Counted from the first letter of the stretch, positions 8,045 through 17,383 are shown. The stretch is 64,000 nucleotides of DNA from Acetobacterium woodii DSM 1030 (GCF_000247605.1 NC_016894.1:3213732-3277731), one strand, 5' to 3'. Notes: generated from the letters alone by a model not told the origin. Program-made: numbers and translations.

Positions 8045-8899
8045 TTATAAAATGCACAGATTTTTCATCGACAAATCAAGAATCGGCGACGAGTGCGTCA
8101 GAGCTCCGCAAGAGATAAAATCAACTCCGATATCGCCCAATTCCTGAAGCCGTTTTTCTGTTACATTCCCGGAACATTCCGTAACCGCTTTGCCCGCGAT
8201 CATATTTATCGCTTTTTTCATCGTATCGGTATCCATATTATCCAGCATAATAATATCAGCTCCAGCGTCAAGCGCTTCGCTCACCATCTCCAGATTTTCG
8301 ACTTCGACTTCAATTTTTCGTACAAAGGGGGCATATTTTTGCGCAGCCAAAATGGCTTCTTTAACCCCGCCTGCGGCATTGATATGGTTATCTTTGAGTA
8401 AAATCCCGTCGGATAAATTGTAGCGATGGTTATTCCCGCCGCCGACAGTAACGGCATATTTTTCAAAGATTCGCATATTAGGTGTTGTTTTTCGCGTATC
8501 CAATAATTTAGTTTTAGTTCCTTCGAGACATTTTACCACTTTTTGTGTATGGGTGGCAATCCCGCTCATCCGTTGTAAGTAATTCAGGGCGGTCCGTTCG
8601 CCAGTTAATAAGGTTCGGGCTTCGGCTTCAACTTCGGCAATGATCTCTCCCGGTTTAACAAGATCGCCATCGTTTTTATATTTTCTCATTACCACGGCAT
8701 CATCCAACAATTCAAATACCCGTTGAAAAACTGCAAGCCCGGCAATCATCCCCGCTGCTTTAGCAATCAGTTGTACCTGCCCCCTGACCCCTGCTTGAAT
8801 TACCGCGTTGGTCGTGATATCTTCACTGGTAATATCCTCTTTGAGGGCCAATAAGATCAGGGGATCCATATTAAGCTTTTTTGTGATCGATTCGTTCAA
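8045..8899 (-). CDS. nadC: Nicotinate-nucleotide pyrophosphorylase (carboxylating)
   Basis: NadC converts quinolinate and PRPP to nicotinate mononucleotide and CO2, the third step of de novo NAD synthesis. Family motifs include DTRKTTPNMR, a KYAV.VGGG.NHR stretch and the barrel strands ADIIMLDNMD and ISCGALTHS. I favour a TTG start at 8899, eight bases after GAGAGGAG, which gives 284 residues, normal for the family. The internal ATG 8869 has no ribosome site. The TTG start makes nadC overlap nadB by 29 bases, consistent with translational coupling. Confidence 0.92.
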   Translation of the reverse strand: MNESITKKLNMDPLILLALKEDITSEDITTNAVIQAGVRGQVQLIAKAAGMIAGLAVFQRVFELLDDAVVMRKYKNDGDLVKPGEIIAEVEAEARTLLTGERTALNYLQRMSGIATHTQKVVKCLEGTKTKLLDTRKTTPNMRIFEKYAVTVGGGNNHRYNLSDGILLKDNHINAAGGVKEAILAAQKYAPFVRKIEVEVENLEMVSEALDAGADIIMLDNMDTDTMKKAINMIAGKAVTECSGNVTEKRLQELGDIGVDFISCGALTHSSPILDLSMKNLCIL

Positions 8900-10175
8900 T
8901 GACTTTACTCCTCTCGATTTCGTCCAGAATGCTTGTTTTATAATCAAATTTTAGCTGCTCCAAATCTTGATAGTCGGCAAAATCAATCATCGGTTGATCG
9001 CCACGCGCTGTTTCATAATATTTAATTGTATCATTGGCTGCCCGTTTCGCAAATACCAAACTTTCAAGCAGTGAGTTGCTGGCCAGTCGATTGGCGCCAT
9101 GGACCCGATTGCAGCTAATTTCACCAACGGCATACAGGTGTTCCATCGAGGTTCGGCTTTCTAAATTCACTTTCACTCCACCCATAAAATAATGTTGTGC
9201 CGGCGTCACCGGAATACATTCCCTGGTAATATCATACCCTTCTTCCAAACAATGCTGATAAATATTAGGGAAACGCACTTTAATCACATCACTGCCCATT
9301 TTTTGCATCGATAACCAGACAAAATCACTTTCGTCCTGCGCCATTTGCTCTTGAATCGCCTTAGTCAGCAGATCTCTCGGCAACAACTCATCAACAAAGC
9401 GCTGCATCTTGCGATTATATAACACGGCACCTTCGCCCCGAACCGATTCTGAAATTAAAAAACGCCGACCCGGTTTTTGTGAATACAACGTTGTCGGATG
9501 AATTTGAATATAACTGATATTCTCCAGTGCGATTGCTCTTTTTAAAGCAATCGCGATAGCATCCCCGGTCAGATGTTGTAAATTGGTTGAACTATGAAAT
9601 AAACCTCCCAATCCGCCCGTTGCTAAAACCACATAATCCGCATTAAACAAATGAATCTGACCGTTTTTATCATTGGCAACAACGCCGGAGCAACGATTTT
9701 GTTGACAAATTAAATCGATCATTGCCATATTTTCGATGATCGTAATATTTTTTCGTTTTCTGACCTGAGCCAGTAGTTTACTGGTAATTTCTTTTCCGGT
9801 CAGATCTTCATGATATAGAATTCGCGGTTTTGAATGCGCACCTTCCTTGGTATAAGCCAATTCGCCATTGCGCGTTTCAAATTCGACTCCCAACCGCAAC
9901 AAATCCGCGATAATTTCCGGTGAGGTTCGAATCATCACTTCCACCGAATCGGGATCATTTTCATAATGACCGGCTTTTAAGGTATCTTCAAAAAAACTGT
10001 CATAATCATCTTCATTTCTTAATACACAAATTCCCCCTTGCGCCAGATATGAATCACTTTCATCAACCGCTGTTTTAGTGATCATCTGGACATGTTTGTT
10101 GGCGGGAATATTGAGGGCATAAAATAGACCGGATGCACCGGTTCCAACAACAATAATATCAGTTTTCCCGTTCAC
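8871..10175 (-). CDS. nadB: L-aspartate oxidase
   Basis: NadB oxidises L-aspartate to iminoaspartate with FAD and is the first enzyme of de novo NAD synthesis. The FAD-binding motif VGTGASGLFYAL is at the N-terminus. HPTT, the substrate-loop RGEGA and the C-terminal GE.SCNRVHGANRLASNSLLE block are all present. A GTG start at 10175 lies eight bases after GGAG, giving 434 residues. This is somewhat short, because the C-terminal helical domain is trimmed to about 60 residues. It starts 13 bases after the nadA stop. Confidence 0.92.
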   Translation of the reverse strand: MNGKTDIIVVGTGASGLFYALNIPANKHVQMITKTAVDESDSYLAQGGICVLRNEDDYDSFFEDTLKAGHYENDPDSVEVMIRTSPEIIADLLRLGVEFETRNGELAYTKEGAHSKPRILYHEDLTGKEITSKLLAQVRKRKNITIIENMAMIDLICQQNRCSGVVANDKNGQIHLFNADYVVLATGGLGGLFHSSTNLQHLTGDAIAIALKRAIALENISYIQIHPTTLYSQKPGRRFLISESVRGEGAVLYNRKMQRFVDELLPRDLLTKAIQEQMAQDESDFVWLSMQKMGSDVIKVRFPNIYQHCLEEGYDITRECIPVTPAQHYFMGGVKVNLESRTSMEHLYAVGEISCNRVHGANRLASNSLLESLVFAKRAANDTIKYYETARGDQPMIDFADYQDLEQLKFDYKTSILDEIERSKVIERIDHKKA

Positions 10176-10188
10176 TTTATAATCTCCA

Positions 10189-11097
10189 TCATTTTGCCAG
10201 CTCAAGCATTTTTTCGAGCGACAAAATTGCTTTTTCACGGGTTTCCAGATCAACTTCAACCTGATTGATCCCATTTTCCAAGGCGTAAAGGACCTTCGCC
10301 AAATTAATTTTTTTCATGTTAGGGCAAATCTGATTTTTATTAACACAATAGAATTTTTTTGAAGGATTATTTTTTTTCAATTGATACAAAATTCCGATTT
10401 CGGTACAAATGATAAATTCCTCCGCTTCACTGGTGGTGGCGTAGTCAATAATTCCGGAAGTGCTTCCCACATAATCGGCTGCGGCAATGACCGCCATCGT
10501 ACATTCAGGATGCACCAGAACCTTTGCTCCCGGGTGAGCGCGCAAAGCATCTTCGACTTCATCGATCATGATTTCATCGTGAACATGACAATAACCATTA
10601 TTGAAAATGAAGTTTTTTTCCGGAAGTTTACTGGCAATATATCTGCCGAGGTTTTCATCCGGAACAAAATAGATATTTTTTTGCGGTAAGGCCTGAACAA
10701 TCTTTAAGGCATTCGATGAGGTCACGCAAACATCAACATATTTTTTTATTTCGGCGGTTGAATTAATATAACAAACAACTGCCAAATCCTGATATTGTTC
10801 CTTAACGGCTTTTATTTTTTCAACTGAAGCCATGTGCGCCATCGGACAGTCAGCATTGGCATCCGGCATAATTACCGACTTTTCAGGATTCAGAATCTTG
10901 GCACTTTCACCCATAAAAGTAACGCCGCAAAAGATAATCACATCTTGCGGAACGGTAACCGCAATTTTACTCAGATAATAGGAATCCCCGACATAATCAG
11001 CAATTTCCTGCAATTCATCATTGACATAATAATGCGCTAAAATAACCGCATTTTTTTGTTTTTTCAATTCATTTATTTTTAACAAGATCTCTTCCAT
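10189..11097 (-). CDS. nadA: Quinolinate synthase A
   Basis: NadA condenses iminoaspartate with dihydroxyacetone phosphate to quinolinate, using a 4Fe-4S cluster. The 302-residue protein has the NAVILAHYYV start, and the three ligand cysteines fall at 84 (DCPMAHM), 170 (GYCHVH) and 258 (ICPNMK). It is the first gene of nadABC, with ATG 11097 after a GGAGG site. The sensitive iron-sulfur cluster suits a strict anaerobe. Expression is probably controlled by NiaR at the promoter near 11310-11350. Confidence 0.95.
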   Translation of the reverse strand: MEEILLKINELKKQKNAVILAHYYVNDELQEIADYVGDSYYLSKIAVTVPQDVIIFCGVTFMGESAKILNPEKSVIMPDANADCPMAHMASVEKIKAVKEQYQDLAVVCYINSTAEIKKYVDVCVTSSNALKIVQALPQKNIYFVPDENLGRYIASKLPEKNFIFNNGYCHVHDEIMIDEVEDALRAHPGAKVLVHPECTMAVIAAADYVGSTSGIIDYATTSEAEEFIICTEIGILYQLKKNNPSKKFYCVNKNQICPNMKKINLAKVLYALENGINQVEVDLETREKAILSLEKMLELAK

Positions 11098-11309
11098 TTT
11101 TGCCTCCTACTTAAAAACAGGGGTTTTCTTAAAACAACTACCATAGTTCGATCATGCAAAAATCCGTTATTTTCAATAATTTATTTAGCCTGCCGCCTCG
11201 AAACAACTTATTCAAAGGCCATTTCGTGACTTATTAAACAAGACTACAACACCGGAATTTTTTATTTGGGCAAACTTCGTAATGATCTCAAGAATTTTTC
11301 TTGATTAAA

Positions 11310-11350
11310 AGTATAGCACTTATATTTACACATGACAAGTCTACTGTAAA
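11310..11350 (-). promoter_or_regulatory. nadA promoter with putative NiaR operator
   Basis: On the minus strand TTGTCA (11338-11333) and TATACT (11315-11310) are separated by 17 bases, a good sigma-A promoter. A dyad, TTTACA and TGTAAA with 14 bases between (11325-11350), covers the -35 box. With niaR downstream of nadABC, this dyad is the best candidate NiaR site. The 5' leader to nadA is then about 200 bases (11098-11303), and no known riboswitch class was recognised in it. Confidence 0.6.
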
Positions 11351-11420
11351 GTTTTATGGTCAAGGTCTTCGTTTTATTTATTGTAATGTCATCAGTCTTA
11401 CTGCCAAACGTAAGGCTTGG

Positions 11421-12380
11421 TTAGGCAATAAACTTTTTAATTTTTTGATTTCCGCGCATTGACTGCCAGCCGACAATCATTCCCGCTTCATAATAAAGTT
11501 GCGGATCGTCACTTGCGGCAATTAATTGTTCCAACAAGTCTTTATTGGCAAAAACATCATGCACATAACCCAAATCATCTTGCATTTTTTCGAATTTCTT
11601 AATTGATTTTCGAGTCTTGCGATCAAGAACCGCCGTTAATTCTCCAATCACGTAACGTAACTTTTTACTCTTAATCCGAACCTGATGAATCTCCTGCTGC
11701 TGCCGGATATCTAAATGATTGATTTGTTTATCAATTTTTTTAATCCAAACAGCCATTTGTTTTTTAGTGTATTCTGCTAAGGACCTATCCAACACAGACG
11801 ATTTTTCAACCCATGGTTCATTAAGCTTCCAAATCCAAATGTCTAATAATTCCCGCGCAAACTGATTTGTTTTCAGATCATCGTCTAAAGTTTGAAACGC
11901 TTTTTTCCGTTTTTGGGCCAGATATAATTTTATCTGTTTAAATTCGCTAATAGCAATCCGATTGTCTTTTTCGATCATTTCAACTTCTTCGATCAGCACA
12001 TCCAATTGCCGAACTTCACCAAACTGCTGTCCTAAGTCTTTTAAAACCTGTTGCTGTTTCTGATATTTTTGTTTTTCAAATAACGGCTTGAAAAAAGCCA
12101 ATAATGCCCGGAATTTTCTGATTCGAACCCGAACCTGATGAACCCCTTCCTGATCGTTGGGATTTTCAAAAAAATAATCATAAGCATCAATTATTTGGTT
12201 CAAACCACTTTTCATAATGATTTCAACCGCCGCTTTGACATTCTTTTTGGCTTTTATATCCAAGCCGACCGGATTAACAATTTTTACCGATTTAATCGGC
12301 GGTATTTGTGGTAACAATAAGTTTTTATCATATTGTTCTTGCTGTTCCATCAATAACTTCGCTAATTTTTCCATCATCAT
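11421..12380 (-). CDS. CHAD domain-containing protein
   Basis: A 319-residue, highly charged, alpha-helical protein. The CHAD signature appears twice as histidine-centred helices: EGVHQVRVRIRKFRALL in the first half and IHQVRIKSKKLRYVIGEL in the second. CHAD domains bind polyphosphate and are often found beside CYTH domains or polyphosphate granules. No CYTH partner is present here. The start is ATG 12380, nine bases after AAAGGGGG, and two more ATG codons follow directly. It stands alone between nadA and the mod operon terminator. Confidence 0.85.
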   Translation of the reverse strand: MMMEKLAKLLMEQQEQYDKNLLLPQIPPIKSVKIVNPVGLDIKAKKNVKAAVEIIMKSGLNQIIDAYDYFFENPNDQEGVHQVRVRIRKFRALLAFFKPLFEKQKYQKQQQVLKDLGQQFGEVRQLDVLIEEVEMIEKDNRIAISEFKQIKLYLAQKRKKAFQTLDDDLKTNQFARELLDIWIWKLNEPWVEKSSVLDRSLAEYTKKQMAVWIKKIDKQINHLDIRQQQEIHQVRIKSKKLRYVIGELTAVLDRKTRKSIKKFEKMQDDLGYVHDVFANKDLLEQLIAASDDPQLYYEAGMIVGWQSMRGNQKIKKFIA

Positions 12381-12492
12381 TACTCTTTTCCCCCTTTCCA
12401 ACTTGATCTGGACGTTATTTTATTTATATACCCATCTTCCTCTTAAAGCAATGGCTTTTATCAATTGAATGCCTAAATCTTTAACCTTTAAA

Positions 12493-12532
12493 TAAAAAAC
12501 AGGAAACCAGCGCGATAAACCGGTTTCCTGCT
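12493..12532 (-). terminator. Terminator of the mod operon
   Basis: On the minus strand CAGGAAACC and GGTTTCCTG form a perfect 9-bp stem followed by TTTTTTATT, 27 bases after the modC stop. Confidence 0.85.
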
Positions 12533-12558
12533 TTTGTTATAAGACAATTATAACCCAA

Positions 12559-13632
12559 TTAATGGGTTACAAAAAAAACATACTCGGGATTAACATAAAT
12601 TACAAAAGGTTCTGAAACATTTAATAATTGGTTACGTTCTTCTCTGCTAATTTCACATTGAATATGAACGTCATCAAGGCTTTGGGGTGGTGAACCAATT
12701 TTTAAATAGAGTGACGTTCGAAAAGGACCATCACTTTCATCGGCAATCCAAACCTTAAAACAGTTTTCAGTCTGGCAGTCCAATTCATCAACAATTTTAA
12801 TCTGGTTGGCTCTGATTCCCATAAAACCGGACGCTGTTTTAACCGCCATCACGGTTCTCACCCTAACGCCCCATTCGGGGATCTCCAGCAGATTTTCGGA
12901 AATGCGCACAGCGCTGACCAGATTTTTACAGCCGGTTATTTTCGCCGTTTCCAACGACGCCGGTTGTTTAAAAACAATATCTTTTTGTCCAAATACTTCC
13001 ACCGCCCCCGTATTAAAAACGGCGATATATTCAGAAAGGCGATACGCTTCCTCACGATTATGAGTCACAAAAAGCGTCATTCCCTTAAAATCCTTTAGTG
13101 ATTCTGACATTTCCTTCATCATGTGGTTCCGAAGATGGACATCCAGAGCTGAAAAAGGTTCATCCAATAATAATATCTCCGGTTCAACGGCAACCGCTCT
13201 GGCCAGCGCCACCCGCTGTTGCTGCCCTCCCGATATTTGCATGGGATAACGTTTCCCAATATCACCTAAATTATATTTCCCTAAAAGTTCTTTGACGCGA
13301 TCGGCTTTTTCCGGTTTCGATAATTTATCAAGTCCAAACGCGATGTTTTCCTCGATCGTCATATTCGGGAAAAGCGCATAATTCTGAAAAAGAAATCCTA
13401 CTTTTCGTTCTCGCATTGAAAGATTGATTTTTTTTTCAGAATCAAAAAAAGTTTTCCCATTGATAATAATCTTTCCTTCATCCGGTTTTACCAATCCGGC
13501 AATACACCGAAGCAACATGCTTTTTCCTGAACCGGAAGCCCCTAAAATCCCAATGATATCTTCGGTCGATTGAAGTTTTACGGCCAGTTGAAATTCATAT
13601 AGTTTCTTTTTAATATCGATAAAAAACTCCAT
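12559..13632 (-). CDS. modC: Molybdate ABC transporter ATP-binding protein
   Basis: A 357-residue ATPase with Walker A GASGSGKS, signature ISGGQQQRVALARA and Walker B LLLDEPFSALD, followed by about 120 residues that should form the TOBE/Mop-like regulatory domain. It energises molybdate (or tungstate) import. The start ATG 13632 follows GGAGGGTGACC, three bases after the modB stop. ModA and ModB upstream complete the transporter. The C-terminal domain is divergent, so tungstate preference is possible. Confidence 0.9.
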   Translation of the reverse strand: MEFFIDIKKKLYEFQLAVKLQSTEDIIGILGASGSGKSMLLRCIAGLVKPDEGKIIINGKTFFDSEKKINLSMRERKVGFLFQNYALFPNMTIEENIAFGLDKLSKPEKADRVKELLGKYNLGDIGKRYPMQISGGQQQRVALARAVAVEPEILLLDEPFSALDVHLRNHMMKEMSESLKDFKGMTLFVTHNREEAYRLSEYIAVFNTGAVEVFGQKDIVFKQPASLETAKITGCKNLVSAVRISENLLEIPEWGVRVRTVMAVKTASGFMGIRANQIKIVDELDCQTENCFKVWIADESDGPFRTSLYLKIGSPPQSLDDVHIQCEISREERNQLLNVSEPFVIYVNPEYVFFVTH

Positions 13633-13635
13633 CGG

Positions 13636-14328
13636 TCACCCTCCAAATCCCCGCTGCTGATTTTTCTTATAACTTTCCCAATAGTTATTAATCACCAGAA
13701 CGGTCAGCGAAATTGCGAAAATAATCATCACCCAGATCAGGGCAATTTGCATTTCGCCACTTTGGGTGGCAAAATAGATAGCCACGGGAATCGTTTCGGT
13801 TTTTCCGGGAATACTTCCGGCAACCATCAGGGTTGCTCCAAACTCACCTAAACAGCGTGCAAAAGTTAATGCCGTTGCCGCTGCAATACCCGGCCTGGCG
13901 ACCGGCACGGCGACCCGCCAAAAAACTTTTTTTTCCGAAGCCCCCAGCGTCCTCGCCGCACTAAGAATATTGGGATCGATTTGTTCAAAGGCGCCCATCG
14001 TCGTTTTATACATCAGCGGAAATGCTACCACAATAGCTGCTACTACTGCAGCATACCAGGAAAAAATAATATTGACGCCAAATATTGATAAAAAATTACC
14101 TACCGGACCATTTTTACCAATCAAAAGAAGGATTGCAAAACCGGCTACTGTTGGCGGTAAAACCAGCGGAAGGGTTAGAATCCCATCAATTAGGCCTCTC
14201 CATTTTCCTTTATAATTTGTCATCAACCAGGCAACTGTAATCCCCAGGAAAAAATTAATTGTTGTTGCCGTTAATGTGACTTTAATTGAAATCAAAGCCG
14301 GCGAAAAATCAAAATTGATACGCAGCAC
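13636..14328 (-). CDS. modB: Molybdate ABC transporter permease
   Basis: The integral membrane subunit of ModABC. The frame shows five or six hydrophobic segments and the EAA-type loop ARTLGASEKKVFWRVAVPVARPG. The start is uncertain: GAAGGGAG is directly followed by GTG at 14328, with CTG three bases later, and no ATG is well placed. The true start may be a rare codon just downstream. A hybrid A/B repeat lies 19 bases upstream, and the frame reads back into it. Insertion there may have replaced the original leader between modA and modB. Confidence 0.85.
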   Translation of the reverse strand: MLRINFDFSPALISIKVTLTATTINFFLGITVAWLMTNYKGKWRGLIDGILTLPLVLPPTVAGFAILLLIGKNGPVGNFLSIFGVNIIFSWYAAVVAAIVVAFPLMYKTTMGAFEQIDPNILSAARTLGASEKKVFWRVAVPVARPGIAAATALTFARCLGEFGATLMVAGSIPGKTETIPVAIYFATQSGEMQIALIWVMIIFAISLTVLVINNYWESYKKNQQRGFGG

Positions 14329-14347
14329 TCCCTTCTTTATTTTGATA

Positions 14348-14533
14348 TAGGTAATTGCGAAAATGCCGTGAGCTTTGGGCCCAGTTTCGCACAAAACAAT
14401 TTATTTCTACACAGTACGGCGAACAGTTCATCGAACTGTTCGCCTTGAGTCACGCAACCTGATCGAACAATTGTCGGTCCGACGTTATCTTTTTTGACAG
14501 TCTGAGATGAACCATTTAAGAAACGGTTCGTCT
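14348..14533 (-). repeat. Hybrid family A / family B element
   Basis: Bases 14348-14445 are the left half of family A, from TAGGTAATTGCGAAA to the central GAACTGTTCGCC. From there to 14502 the sequence is the reverse complement of the left half of family B, ending TTATCTTTTTTGACAGT. The junction falls in CTGTTCGCC, which both families share at their centres. A hairpin, AGATGAACC and GGTTCGTCT (14505-14533), follows, as at other B ends. No target duplication was found. Confidence 0.75.
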
Positions 14534-14653
14534 GTATCCCTTTAAAAATATCGATGCCCAACGGCTTTCAAATTTGAAACCCCGTTCGCAATTGACCATA
14601 ATTGTATTCTGATTAAAATAAGCGTTCCCCATTATCCGTTTTAAACGAATAAA

Positions 14654-15436
14654 CTATAGCGTTTTAAATCCATATTTTACAAAAACTTCTTTAGCCGCAT
14701 CAGTACTTAAAAAATCAATAAATGCTTGCGCTGCTTCAGGATTTTTACTGGCCTTAATTACTGCCGTCGGGTAAATGATTGCTTTATGTGATTCATCCGA
14801 AGCCACCGCAATGGTCTTAACTGAATCGGAAACTTCCGCATCGGTTGAATAAACAACACCAGCATCGACATTTCCCGTTTCCACCCAGGTTAATACTTCT
14901 TTAACATCTTTACCATAAACAAGTTTATCGGCAATTTGATCCATCACATTATAATAAGTAAAGACATCAACAGCATATTGACCGGCTGGTACTGTTGATG
15001 GTTCGCCAATAGCAATTTTTTTAATTGACGGATCTGTCACTTGAGCAAAATCAGTAATTGTTGTGGTTGAATCTTTAGGGACAATCAAAACAACATCATT
15101 ACCAAGTAATTCTTTGATCGTATCATTATTTAGTAAGTCGGCATCTTTTAAGTTATTCATATATTTTGTTGATGCTGATAAAAAAACATCGACATCGGCA
15201 CCTTGTTGAATTTGTTCTGCCAATGATCCCGAACTTCCAAAAGTAACCGTCAATGTCGTATTCGGTTGCTCCTTAGCATATAAATCCTGAATTTCTGTCA
15301 TCGCATCTTTTAAACTTGCCGCTGCTGAAATCGTTAATGCGACTGGCTCTGACTTCGTCGTGGTCTGACAACCCGCCAGCGCAAATACCATTGATAATAA
15401 TGCGACCAATACAACTCCTCTTTTTAACACCTTCAT
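14654..15436 (-). CDS. modA: Molybdate-binding lipoprotein ModA
   Basis: A periplasmic-type binding protein anchored as a lipoprotein (LAGC lipobox near residue 22). The mature N-terminus has the ModA hallmark LTISAAASLKDAM, then FGSSGSLAEQI and DVFLSAS, residues that bind the tetrahedral oxyanion. It delivers molybdate to ModBC. Two adjacent ATG codons (15439 and 15436) follow AAAGGAGAG, and the second has the better spacing. modB lies about 325 bases downstream, separated by the hybrid repeat, so the operon has been split by that element. Confidence 0.92.
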   Translation of the reverse strand: MKVLKRGVVLVALLSMVFALAGCQTTTKSEPVALTISAAASLKDAMTEIQDLYAKEQPNTTLTVTFGSSGSLAEQIQQGADVDVFLSASTKYMNNLKDADLLNNDTIKELLGNDVVLIVPKDSTTTITDFAQVTDPSIKKIAIGEPSTVPAGQYAVDVFTYYNVMDQIADKLVYGKDVKEVLTWVETGNVDAGVVYSTDAEVSDSVKTIAVASDESHKAIIYPTAVIKASKNPEAAQAFIDFLSTDAAKEVFVKYGFKTL

Positions 15437-15663
15437 CATTTCTCTCCTTTTTCTTTCTTCGTTATGTTTTGTTGTGTTTTATTGTTTTTCATTATACAAA
15501 ACCTGCTTGTTAAAGTCAAACCATTCTCTATTTTTTATTTAAAATTTTTACTCTCTTTGATATTCGATTAACCTTTATAAATCAACAAACTTTATTTTAT
15601 TTCTTTGTATATTGATCAAATATTGTATATAATATAAGCAATAATCAAAAGGAGGCAATCATA

Positions 15664-16185
15664 ATGAATGACGAAATTTTATATACTCCCGAAGAGATCA
15701 GTCAAAAACTTAAAATAACCAAAAATACGGTCTATGAGATGATCAAACGTGGAGATCTTGAAGCCCATCGCTTAGGTAAACATTTGCGCATTTCGCAATC
15801 TCAATTTGAAACTTATCTATTAAAATCAAAAGGATCGTCAAATCATTATCTGGGTACGGTCATTTCCGAAAGTGATGAAAAATTTGTTAAAATCGATAAT
15901 GTTCTCATTCATGTTCATACTGATTTAACCGGAGAAGTGAAACTGTCTATTCGACCAGAAGATATCATTCTTAGTCTTGAGCCGTTTACCAGCAGCGCCC
16001 GGAATATTTTTAAAGGTACCGTAGTCGACCTCATCTCCAATGATGATGGCGTTAAGGTCATTCTTGATATCGGAATTCCAATTATGTCACTGATTACAAA
16101 AAAATCTCTGAACAGTATGAGCATCAGCAAAGATACTGTTCTTTATACTGTTTTTAAAACCATGTCAATCAATGTTTATAAGTAA
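15664..16185 (+). CDS. HTH-TOBE molybdate-responsive regulator
   Basis: A 173-residue protein with an excisionase/MerR-like helix-turn-helix (residues 6-55, ISQKLKITKNTVYEMIKRG) and a C-terminal TOBE/Mop-type domain (about 100-173) of the kind that binds molybdate. It is divergent from modA across 224 bases, so it very probably senses molybdate and controls the mod operon, filling the role of ModE. Ribosome site AAAGGAGG precedes ATG 15664. A promoter with TTGTAT, 17 bases and TATAAT lies at about 15606-15634. Confidence 0.8.
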   Translation: MNDEILYTPEEISQKLKITKNTVYEMIKRGDLEAHRLGKHLRISQSQFETYLLKSKGSSNHYLGTVISESDEKFVKIDNVLIHVHTDLTGEVKLSIRPEDIILSLEPFTSSARNIFKGTVVDLISNDDGVKVILDIGIPIMSLITKKSLNSMSISKDTVLYTVFKTMSINVYK

Positions 16186-16338
16186 AACCATCATGACCAA
16201 TTAAAATAAGCGGCAATCTCTATCGTGTATCGTTTCATTATATAACGTATCAAGTTGTTTCGCACGTTTTTCGTAAATTGTTTTTTATTCATTATTGTTA
16301 GGTTTAGTCTGGTCATCAATAAATAACATGTTCCAAAT

Positions 16339-16367
16339 TTGCCAATCGTGATGAAACGTGATATAAT
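16339..16367 (+). promoter_or_regulatory. Promoter of the second HTH regulator
   Basis: TTGCCA (16339-16344), a 17-base spacer and TATAAT (16362-16367) precede the start codon by about 34 bases. About 100 bases upstream, CGTTTCATTATATAACG has CGTT/AACG ends resembling a ModE-type site, but this is only a weak match. Confidence 0.6.
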
Positions 16368-16401
16368 TACATTTAACTATTACTGAATTTTGGAGATAAT
16401 G

Positions 16402-17355
16402 ATGGAAACTAATACTGCTTTAACGGCACAAGATGTTGCCGATATACTTAAGATTGCTAAAAATACGGTTTATGAACTGATTAAACGCGGAGAACTAAAC
16501 TCCTATAAAGTGGGCCGGAAAGTTCGCTTTACGCTCAGTGACGTGGAAGAATACATTGCCAATTCCAAATGTATTCAAAAACCACTTTCCGGCCGAATTG
16601 CAAGCCTTGAACCGGCCCCCTTGACATCCCCGACCCCAATGGTTTCCCGCAATGATTTTATTATTTGCGGGCAGGATTTGATGCTTGATGTTTTATCCAG
16701 CCAGATTGAAAAACTAGCACCGGCTACTCGAACCTTGCGTTCTTATATTGGCAGTTATAATAGCCTGGTTGCTTTGTATCAGGGGCATGTTCAGGTTGCC
16801 ACCGCGCATCTCTGGGATGGTGATACAGGCGATTATAATATTCCCTATGTCCGCAGACTTCTCCCCGGAATTGCAACTGTCATCATTCACCTGACCTGCC
16901 GTATTCAAGGTTTTTATGTTCCCAAGGGCAATCCCAAACAAATCTATACTTGGTCAGATTTAAGCCGCCCCGACCTTAATATTATCAATCGTGAAAAAGG
17001 CTCCGGATCACGAATCCTGTTAGATGAAAACCTGCGTCTGCTTGGCCAAAGCGGTCAATCGATTAATGGTTATCGACGTGAAAGCCAATCTCATTTTGCT
17101 GTTGCCAGCACCGTTGGACGTGGCGGAGCCGATGTCGGAATCGGTCAGGAAAAAGTCGCCCATCAGGTTAAAGGCGTCGACTTTATCCCGCTTCAAAAAG
17201 AGCGTTATGAATTGGTCGTCAAAAAAGAAGATTTCAATTCCACCCCGGTTCAGACGATCCTGGAGATTCTCCGCTCCGAAGAATTCCGACTGGAATTTGA
17301 AGGAATCAACGGCTATTACATCGAGGAAATGGGCAATATTATTGCCGAAATATAA
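16402..17355 (+). CDS. HTH regulator with periplasmic-binding-like domain (COG1910 type)
   Basis: A 317-residue protein combining an excisionase-type helix-turn-helix (residues 7-55, ADILKIAKNTVYELIKRG) with a substrate-binding domain of the COG1910/PBP-like group (about 90-317). The latter includes HLWDGDTGDYNIPYVRRLL and NREKGSGSR. Such proteins are thought to sense molybdate or tungstate, or a related ligand, and regulate transport or molybdoenzyme genes. Its HTH is clearly related to that of the neighbour at 15664. The start ATG 16402 is six bases after TGGAG. The target genes are not evident. Confidence 0.8.
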   Translation: METNTALTAQDVADILKIAKNTVYELIKRGELNSYKVGRKVRFTLSDVEEYIANSKCIQKPLSGRIASLEPAPLTSPTPMVSRNDFIICGQDLMLDVLSSQIEKLAPATRTLRSYIGSYNSLVALYQGHVQVATAHLWDGDTGDYNIPYVRRLLPGIATVIIHLTCRIQGFYVPKGNPKQIYTWSDLSRPDLNIINREKGSGSRILLDENLRLLGQSGQSINGYRRESQSHFAVASTVGRGGADVGIGQEKVAHQVKGVDFIPLQKERYELVVKKEDFNSTPVQTILEILRSEEFRLEFEGINGYYIEEMGNIIAEI

Positions 17356-17383
17356 AAACCGATAGTGCTGCCATTTCAGCTTG

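Noticed and set aside
11098-11303. NAD-sensing riboswitch in the nadA leader
   Set aside because: I could not find the conserved core of a known NAD riboswitch class. The leader is simply AT-rich.
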